DNA of 11,147 bases from an uncultured Collinsella sp. (GTDB taxonomy: Bacteria; Actinomycetota; Coriobacteriia; Coriobacteriales; Coriobacteriaceae). The stretch's first letter is position 1, and every line of letters starts with the position of its first letter. The translations under genes were made by a program, and so were the position numbers. This document shows positions 6,275 through 11,147 of the stretch, one piece after another. The notes beneath the pieces were generated by a model. It made no database searches. It was not told the DNA's origin and saw only the letters and a program-made list of their open reading frames with translations. The stretch lies in the NCBI GenBank assembly GCA_958429225.1, contig CAUAJB010000061.1:1-11147 (forward strand). Direction: 5' to 3'.

Positions 6275-8410
6275 CTAATGGATAAGCTTAAAGTCCAAGT
6301 GCCCACGCGTGGTATTGACGCGCGAGACCTCGATAATCACGCGCTGCCCCAGCTCGTAACGGGTGCCCGTGTCGGCACCTGTGAGCGTTAGCGCGTCCTC
6401 GTCGAACTCGAACCACTCGTTGCCCAGGCTCTTAATTGAAACCAGGCCCTCGACCTGTGTTAGGTCCAAGCGCACAAAGAGGCCCATGCTGCTAACCCAC
6501 GAGACGGTTCCGGCATAGCGCTCACCCAGACGGTCCTCATAGTACTGGGCAATCTTGATCTTTTGCGTCGCATGGCTGGCGGCATCTGCCGCGCGCTCGG
6601 CATCGCTACATGCGCGGCAGATCTGCGGCAGAATGCGCGGCAGCGACTCGCGCCCCTTACCGATCAGCCGCGGCGTACGGACCAAGGCGTCCTTGCCGCC
6701 GAGCTGCTCATAGGCCAACTGCAGTTTGAGCACGCGGTGCACCACCAGATCGGGGTAGCGACGGATGGGACTCGTAAAGTGACAGTAGCACGGCGCGGCG
6801 AGCGCAAAGTGGCCCTCGTTGCGCGGCTTGTACAGCGCGCGCTGCATGCTGCGCAGAAGCAGCGTGTTGACGAGCGGTGCGTTGGCCGTACCGGCGGCAG
6901 CATCAACTGCAGCCTGCAGCTCATCGGTGCTCCCCAGGGCAATACCGGCAGCACGGCGATCGTCGATGATGCCTAGCTGCGCCAGCGCAACGGCAGCACC
7001 GTGCAGGCTATCGGGGCTCGGATCCTCATGCACACGATAGCAGGCCTCGATATCACGGTCTGCCAGCCACTCTGCAACGCACTCGTTGGCGAGCAGCATG
7101 GCTTCCTCGATAAGCGACGTGGCACACGAACGCTCACGCGCCACAATCTGCACGGGCACTCCGTCCTCATCCAATAGAGCGCGAATCTCGGCTGTGTCAA
7201 AATCGACTGAGCCGCGGGCGCGACGAATACGACGGCGAAGTTCGGCGAGTTCGTTAGCGGCGACAAGGAAATCGCCGAGGTCGATGTTGTAGCCGCGGGC
7301 GGCCTCCTCGCACGCAAGACCGCGCTCAAGCGCTTCCTCGCGCGAGGTCTCGGCAGCCGCAACATCCTCGGCTGCACCCTCCAGCACCGAATACTCAACC
7401 GCGCCGGCACGCACCAGCAGCGCCTCGGCGCCGTCATAGTCCATACGCACACGCGAGCGAATCACGCTGGGATACGGATCGTAATGCCGCACGCGACCCT
7501 GCGCATCGAGCTCGATATCGACGGTAAACGCAAGACGGTCCTCGTCAGGGCGAAGCGAGCACAGGTCACAGGACAGGCGTTCGGGCAGCATGGGAAGCAC
7601 GCGATCGGCCAGATACACCGATGTCGTACGATGGCGAGCCTCAAGATCGATATGCCCGTCCCAAGCCACATAGTGTGAAACGTCGGCGATATGCACACCC
7701 AGCTTGTAGCCACCCTCGGGCGTGCGCTCCAACGAAATGGCATCGTCAAAGTCGCGCGAGTCGACCGGGTCGATCGTGATGACAAAGCGGTCGCGCAGAT
7801 CGCGGCGGAGCGGGTCCTTAAGCGCCGCGGACACATCGAGCGAAAGCCCCTCGGCCTCGTCCAGCGCGGCCTCGGGATAGCTATCGGTATAGCCGTAGCG
7901 CGCCATCACATATTGAACGCCCAAATCGGGCGCGTCATCTCCGCCAATGCGGCGTTCGATCGTCACAGCGCCCGATTCCAGGCGCGTCGGGTAGGTCAAA
8001 ATGCGCGCGACAACAGCATCACCCGGGTGAACGCCCAGACGATCCGCCGAGGTATCCTCAGGCAGAATGAAGAAGTCGGCCTTCAGACGCGAATCGAGCG
8101 GCTCGATCACACCGAGCGGACCGGCGGTCTGGTACGTACCCACCACGCTTATGGCTGCGCGCTCAACTACGCCCTCGATCACGGCGCGACGCTCGCCATG
8201 CGGGCTATTCTTAATGCTCACGGCAACGGTATCGCCGTCCATGATCTCACGCTTGCCGCGACCCATGACCTTGTAGTCGCCATTCTCGGTTATGACATAG
8301 GCACTGTGCTCATGGAGCTGCACGCGCCCGGTCAGGCTCGGACGGCGTTCGCTGCGCACCGGCCCGCGCTTATTGCGAGCTCCACGCTTATGCTTGTTAT
8401 TGCGCCCCAT
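6275..8410 (-). CDS. rnr: Ribonuclease R (RNB-family 3'-5' exoribonuclease)
   Basis: The 711-residue product has RNase R domain order: a short basic N-terminus (1-25), cold-shock-type RNA-binding domains (about 26-165), the RNB catalytic domain (about 200-560) and a C-terminal S1 domain (about 630-711). The catalytic aspartates are visible in TIDPVDSRDFDDAIS: D214, D220, D222 and D223. HFTSPIRRYPDLVVHR (544-559) is another RNB signature. The enzyme degrades structured RNA processively from the 3' end and is linked to mRNA decay, rRNA quality control and tmRNA-mediated decay. It lacks the long Lys-rich C-terminal tail of E. coli RNase R (813 aa) and is close in size to shorter Gram-positive and actinobacterial forms. 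ATG at 8410 has AGGAGG with about 5 nt spacing; the stop is TAG at 6275. ftsEX upstream is cut off by a strong terminator, so rnr should have its own promoter in 8411-8487, where I see no clear boxes. smpB, a frequent neighbour, is absent here. Confidence 0.95.
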   Translation of the reverse strand: MGRNNKHKRGARNKRGPVRSERRPSLTGRVQLHEHSAYVITENGDYKVMGRGKREIMDGDTVAVSIKNSPHGERRAVIEGVVERAAISVVGTYQTAGPLGVIEPLDSRLKADFFILPEDTSADRLGVHPGDAVVARILTYPTRLESGAVTIERRIGGDDAPDLGVQYVMARYGYTDSYPEAALDEAEGLSLDVSAALKDPLRRDLRDRFVITIDPVDSRDFDDAISLERTPEGGYKLGVHIADVSHYVAWDGHIDLEARHRTTSVYLADRVLPMLPERLSCDLCSLRPDEDRLAFTVDIELDAQGRVRHYDPYPSVIRSRVRMDYDGAEALLVRAGAVEYSVLEGAAEDVAAAETSREEALERGLACEEAARGYNIDLGDFLVAANELAELRRRIRRARGSVDFDTAEIRALLDEDGVPVQIVARERSCATSLIEEAMLLANECVAEWLADRDIEACYRVHEDPSPDSLHGAAVALAQLGIIDDRRAAGIALGSTDELQAAVDAAAGTANAPLVNTLLLRSMQRALYKPRNEGHFALAAPCYCHFTSPIRRYPDLVVHRVLKLQLAYEQLGGKDALVRTPRLIGKGRESLPRILPQICRACSDAERAADAASHATQKIKIAQYYEDRLGERYAGTVSWVSSMGLFVRLDLTQVEGLVSIKSLGNEWFEFDEDALTLTGADTGTRYELGQRVIIEVSRVNTTRGHLDFKLIH

Positions 8411-8487
8411 GGCGCCTCCTAACTATCGATTGCGAACTCCAAAGAGTCTACCCAAATGATTCGCTTTCCTGCCGTCCCCTAAGGATC

Positions 8488-8520
8488 AAAAAACGGGCCG
8501 CCCCATAAGAGACGACCCGT
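8488..8520 (-). terminator. Strong intrinsic terminator after ftsX
   Basis: On the minus strand ACGGGTCGTCTC (8520-8509) folds onto GGGGCGGCCCGT (8504-8493) through a TTAT loop, giving a 12-bp stem with three G.U wobbles. Six Ts (8493-8488) end and follow the stem. It begins 25 nt after the ftsX stop and separates ftsEX from rnr. Confidence 0.85.
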
Positions 8521-8545
8521 TGGAAGGGATGAATTCCAGGCATGC

Positions 8546-9466
8546 CTACACGCGCAGGTAGCGACGCATGGCGATGGCAGAACCAAAGAGGCCGATAATC
8601 ACGCCGACCAGAATCAGCGCAGCATAGGTCACCAGGTAGTACTGCATCGGCAGGGCAAACGACATCCAGCCGATGCTCTCCTGCAAACGCGGAATCATCA
8701 GATTGCGCAGCAGCTCCAGAACGCCGATGGAAAGCAGCGAGCCCAAAATGGCCTGCAGTACGCCCTCGGTGATAAACGGGCCACGAATGAAGCCGTTGCT
8801 GGCGCCGACCAGACGCATAATCGCAATCTCACGACGACGCGCCGTAATGGACAGGCGAATCGTGTTGTTGATAAAGATGAACGCGATAAAAGTCAGCAGG
8901 CCAACGAGCACCACGGCGGCGATGCGGATGTAGTTGGTCACCTGGAACAGGCGGCTCACTTCCTCCTGGCCGTACAGCACGCTCGCGTTGACGTCGCCGT
9001 CATCCGCGATCTTCTGGAAATCGGCATCCTTCTTGAGCTTCTTTGCCGTGCTCTCGACCTTGGACGGATCGTCCATCTCAATAGCGAAGGAAGCCGGCAG
9101 CGGGTTCTGGCCATCGAGCGCGCTCATGGTGGCGTCGGCGTTGCCCGACATCTTGCTCGTATACTCGGCCAGCGCGTCGTCCTTGTCCTTATAGGTAACG
9201 GACTTGACGTTATTCCACGTCTTAAGCTCGGCCTCAAAAGCCTGAACATCGGCCTGATCGGCGTCATCACTAATGAACGCGTTGATGACAACCTGATCCT
9301 CGACGGTGCCGATCACGGAGTTCAGCATCGCAGAGCCCATGATGAACAGGCCGATGATAAACAGCGAAAGGAAGATCGTGATGACGGCGCCGAGCGAGGT
9401 AGTCCAGTTACGGAAGAAGTGGCTGATTGCCTCTTTGAAGGAGTAGCCCACGTTAGTTGGTGCCAT
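8546..9466 (-). CDS. ftsX: Cell division ABC transporter permease FtsX
   Basis: The 306-residue membrane protein has FtsX topology: a cytoplasmic N-terminus, TM1 (about 24-48), an extracellular domain (about 50-175), TM2 (180-202), TM3 (228-250) and TM4 (275-302). The basic stretch SITARRREIAIMRLVGAS after TM2 is a hallmark of FtsX/MacB-type permeases and contacts the ATPase. With FtsE it forms a complex that does not transport but activates peptidoglycan hydrolases across the membrane at the septum or side wall. The extracellular domain, which recruits the hydrolase partner, is of normal size. ATG at 9466 lies inside the last codons of ftsE (14-bp overlap), with GGGAGG about 11 nt upstream; this implies translational coupling. 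No hydrolase gene follows; the operon ends at the terminator 25 nt downstream. Confidence 0.93.
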   Translation of the reverse strand: MAPTNVGYSFKEAISHFFRNWTTSLGAVITIFLSLFIIGLFIMGSAMLNSVIGTVEDQVVINAFISDDADQADVQAFEAELKTWNNVKSVTYKDKDDALAEYTSKMSGNADATMSALDGQNPLPASFAIEMDDPSKVESTAKKLKKDADFQKIADDGDVNASVLYGQEEVSRLFQVTNYIRIAAVVLVGLLTFIAFIFINNTIRLSITARRREIAIMRLVGASNGFIRGPFITEGVLQAILGSLLSIGVLELLRNLMIPRLQESIGWMSFALPMQYYLVTYAALILVGVIIGLFGSAIAMRRYLRV

Positions 9467-10673
9467 AGTTGCCGTAACCTCCCCTCTCCTGGTCGCGGAT
9501 GACGTGGCCGCCCTCGAGGGCGATCACGCGACGGTGCATGCTATCGACCATCTCGCGGTCGTGCGTGGCGACGATCACGGTGGTGCCGGTGCGGTTAATA
9601 CGCTCAAGCAGCTTCATGATGCCCAGCGAGATCGCCGGGTCGAGGTTGCCCGTGGGCTCGTCGCAGATCAGCAGCGGCGGACGGTTGACCATAGCACGGG
9701 CGACGGCAACGCGCTGCTGCTCGCCACCGGAAAGCTGGTCGGGCAGCGAGTCCATCTGGTCGGCCAGACCGACCAGGCGCAGCACCTCGGGCACCTGGCT
9801 GCGAATGACGCCCTTGGGCTTGCCGATGCACTGCAGGGCAAACGCCACGTTTTCGTAGGCGGTCTTTTGCGGCAGAAGCTTAAAGTCCTGGAACACGGCG
9901 CCAATCTGGCGGCGCAGGAACGGAACCTTGCGGTTCTTGATCTTCATGAGGTCCTGACCGGCAACCAGGATGCGGCCGCTCGTCGGCTTGACGTCGCGGT
10001 TGAGCGTCGACAGCAGCGTGGTCTTACCCGAGCCGGAGTGACCGACCAGGAAGACGAACTCGCCCGGATAGATCTCGATGTTGATGTCGTCGAGTGCAGG
10101 CTTGTTGGGCTGTGCCGGATAGATCTTGGTGACATGCTCCATAAGGATGACGGGCTCGACACCGGCCTGCTTGGCCATCTTCTTGCGGCTGGCCTGCGGA
10201 TCGATGGGCGCAAACACCGACGTAAAATCGGGGTTGTTGAGCGCGTTATCGAGGCTTGCGACCTCGGCTGCCTGATCGCTCTCGACCACCGGGGCAGCAG
10301 GCTGCGTGGGGTCGGGAATAGCGGCAAAGAGACCGGACTGCGCAGGCTGAGGAGCCGGCGTCGCAGGGGCCAAGGGGTCGGGAATGCCGGCCATGGTAGG
10401 CTGCGGCGTGGCGGCACCAGCCTGAGGCTGCTCCACGCGAGCGGTCACGGCCTGAACGGGCTCAAAACCCGCCGTGCCGGAAAGCGCGACATCGCTGGTT
10501 GGATTGTAGGCAAAGGGATCGGATGCCGGCTGTGCCTGATCTGCCGGCTGAGCGGGGGCCTGAGCAACAGGCTGGCCCTCTGAATCCGGAGTGGCGAAAC
10601 GACTGCCCTGGACGCCTGCCTGCGTCTTGGGGGCATCATCGCCCGCACCGGAGGTACGGAAGTGGTTACCCAC
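9453..10673 (-). CDS. ftsE: Cell division ATP-binding protein FtsE with long N-terminal extension
   Basis: The 406-residue product contains a normal FtsE ATPase at about 175-397 preceded by a roughly 170-residue tail. ABC motifs are all present: Walker A GHSGSGKTT (211-219), Q-loop Q262, signature LSGGEQQ (314-320), Walker B LLICDEP (334-340) and H-loop H371. FtsE usually has about 220-230 residues, so the tail is extra. It is rich in Pro, Ala and Gln, contains repeated IPDP/IDP-type motifs (97-100, 119-122, 157-159), and has no signal peptide or membrane segment, suggesting a disordered cytoplasmic arm. It ends in a basic patch (SRKKMAK, 162-168) just before the ATPase. The GTG start at 10673 is supported by AAGGAGC (10678-10684). 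Internal Met166 has no clear Shine-Dalgarno, although a second start there cannot be excluded. The open frame runs through without frameshift. Confidence 0.92.
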   Translation of the reverse strand: MGNHFRTSGAGDDAPKTQAGVQGSRFATPDSEGQPVAQAPAQPADQAQPASDPFAYNPTSDVALSGTAGFEPVQAVTARVEQPQAGAATPQPTMAGIPDPLAPATPAPQPAQSGLFAAIPDPTQPAAPVVESDQAAEVASLDNALNNPDFTSVFAPIDPQASRKKMAKQAGVEPVILMEHVTKIYPAQPNKPALDDINIEIYPGEFVFLVGHSGSGKTTLLSTLNRDVKPTSGRILVAGQDLMKIKNRKVPFLRRQIGAVFQDFKLLPQKTAYENVAFALQCIGKPKGVIRSQVPEVLRLVGLADQMDSLPDQLSGGEQQRVAVARAMVNRPPLLICDEPTGNLDPAISLGIMKLLERINRTGTTVIVATHDREMVDSMHRRVIALEGGHVIRDQERGGYGNYGTN

Positions 10674-10677
10674 TGGT

Positions 10678-10684
10678 GCTCCTT
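10678..10684 (-). promoter_or_regulatory. Ribosome binding site supporting the extended FtsE start
   Basis: AAGGAGC on the minus strand, about 4-5 nt before GTG 10673. It is the evidence that the N-terminal extension is translated. Confidence 0.6.
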
Positions 10685-10718
10685 ATCGTCGTGCGTTTAA
10701 ACTACATGAGCGCTTTGT

Positions 10719-10743
10719 ATTTTAGCAGCATTAGCTTTGCTGC
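10719..10743 (-). promoter_or_regulatory. Candidate -10 box and small dyad upstream of ftsE
   Basis: The minus strand has TAAAAT (10724-10719), 5/6 to the -10 consensus, 46 nt before the ftsE start. A 6-bp inverted repeat, GCAGCA (10725-10730) with TGCTGC (10738-10743), lies directly upstream, where the -10/-35 spacer would be. No good -35 box is visible. Confidence 0.3.
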
Positions 10744-10777
10744 ACATAAGAAGCATGGCGTGGTTAGGGATCCCGTC

Positions 10778-10900
10778 GGCCGGGCACAGGGTTACTCTCC
10801 AAATCGTCCTCGGACATGTCGGAGCCCCCGCTGCGCGCTTCGCGCGGCGGGGGCTCCTCCGTCCTGCGGAAAGATTTGGAGAGTAACCCTGTGCCCGGCC
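10778..10900. repeat. 123-bp compound palindrome with perfect 28-bp outer arms
   Basis: The outer arms, 10778-10805 and 10873-10900, are perfect inverse complements over 28 bp; the left arm begins GGCCGGGCACAGGG. Inside, GGAGCCCCCGC (10821-10831) pairs with GCGGGGGCTCC (10847-10857), extended by one G.T wobble and GCGCG/CGCGC to a 17-bp hairpin with a 3-nt loop. The two 15-nt strands between outer and inner stems are not complementary and would form an internal loop. There is no poly-U exit on either side, so it is not a standard terminator. It resembles a REP/BIME-like or MITE-like element, or a structured RNA leader. Confidence 0.85.
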
Positions 10901-11031
10901 TGCGATAACTAAGGGGTCGCCGCGTTTATCTTGAGGTGCTGCATATACAAAGCTGGAAGGGTCTGAATTGCGCTTTGTCGATATATGCCCTTTTTCCTGA
11001 TGGGACCGTGCTTGAGGGGCGTCTTCATGAG

Positions 11032-11094
11032 TTGCGGTGAAATAGGGACTGTTTTACCAGTTAAAAGGTCTAATCAGTCCCTATTTCACCGCAA
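11032..11094. repeat. 63-bp palindrome with perfect 20-bp arms
   Basis: The left arm (11032-11051, with the core GGTGAAATAGGGACTG) and right arm (11075-11094) are perfect inverse complements over 20 bp, separated by 23 nt (11052-11074). The AATAGGGAC core resembles AAAAGGGAC in the element at 6117-6155. No transposase gene or flanking target duplication is visible. REP-like or MITE-like origin is the best inference. Confidence 0.8.
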
Positions 11095-11098
11095 TCAG

Positions 11099-11121
11099 AA
11101 CCACCCTTAAAAAGGGTGGTT
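11099..11121 (-). terminator. Terminator-like hairpin near the right edge
   Basis: A perfect 10-bp stem, AACCACCCTT (11099-11108) with AAGGGTGGTT (11112-11121), and a 3-nt loop. Neither exit has a full U-tract: the plus side reads TGCTCTT and the minus side CTGATTG. It most likely ends a minus-strand gene lying beyond the right edge; orientation is uncertain. Confidence 0.5.
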
Positions 11122-11147
11122 TGCTCTTAGGGTATAACCCACGGGCC

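Larger units (their letters stand above)
10674..11147. other. Non-coding stretch upstream of ftsE
   Basis: This 474-bp stretch has no supportable gene on either strand. It holds the ftsE leader, a possible -10 box with a small dyad, the 123-bp compound palindrome (10778-10900), an AT-richer unassigned segment (10901-11031), the 63-bp palindrome (11032-11094) and a terminator-like hairpin (11099-11121). The density of palindromes suggests that repeat elements have accumulated here. Confidence 0.7.

Noticed and set aside
9504..10583. A 359-codon plus-strand open frame antisense to ftsE
   Set aside because: It mirrors the conserved ABC ATPase on the other strand and has no recognisable domain; a codon-bias shadow.
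10985..11110. A 41-residue plus-strand frame beginning MPFFLMGPCLRG
   Set aside because: No Shine-Dalgarno precedes it, and about half of it is made of the 63-bp palindrome and the terminator hairpin, so a real gene is unlikely. If the same peptide recurs in relatives it is probably a repeat translated by chance.
11127..11147. Possible end of a minus-strand gene entering from the right (six codons, GPWVIP, then TAA)
   Set aside because: The stop lies 6 nt before the terminator-like hairpin, which fits a gene end, but six codons cannot identify or confirm a gene. prfB often precedes ftsE, but nothing here shows it.

Overview
This is a G+C-rich bacterial window in which every supported gene lies on the minus strand, so transcription runs from high to low coordinates. 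The gene content (FtsE/FtsX, RNase R, a MurNAc-recycling operon of the Gram-positive type, a VanZ-like protein and a solo serine recombinase) and the protein style suggest a high-GC Gram-positive. My best guess is a Coriobacteriia member close to Collinsella. This is inferred from family resemblance and not from a marker gene.

Layout from right to left. 10674-11147 is a 474-bp non-coding stretch with an intrinsic-terminator-like hairpin and two strong palindromic elements: a 63-bp element with perfect 20-bp arms, and a 123-bp compound palindrome with perfect 28-bp outer arms and its own inner hairpin. Next come ftsE and ftsX, overlapping by 14 bp. FtsE carries an unusual N-terminal extension of about 170 residues, rich in Pro, Ala and Gln. 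A strong U-tract terminator follows, then rnr (RNase R) and its probable terminator. A small serine recombinase comes next, and its leader contains a 39-bp palindromic element. A VanZ-family membrane protein follows, with a probable TTG start and a probable terminator behind it.

4601 to 158 is a MurNAc salvage operon: an RpiR/MurR-type regulator, murQ (MurNAc-6-P etherase), a MurP-type PTS IIBC transporter lacking IIA, and mupG (6-phospho-N-acetylmuramidase family). PTS import would phosphorylate MurNAc or MurNAc-GlcNAc. MupG would split the phosphorylated disaccharide, and MurQ would convert MurNAc-6-P to GlcNAc-6-P and lactate. The regulator would probably sense the sugar phosphate through its SIS domain. 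An intrinsic terminator abuts the ribosome binding site of mupG, so mupG expression is probably attenuated relative to murRQP. The first 65 bases hold the N-terminus of an ArsC/Spx-like protein that leaves the window.

I found no clear undescribed multi-gene system. The least ordinary signals are the palindromic elements, two of which share a GGGAC-centred core and could be REP-like or MITE-like, the FtsE extension, and the terminator placed directly before mupG.
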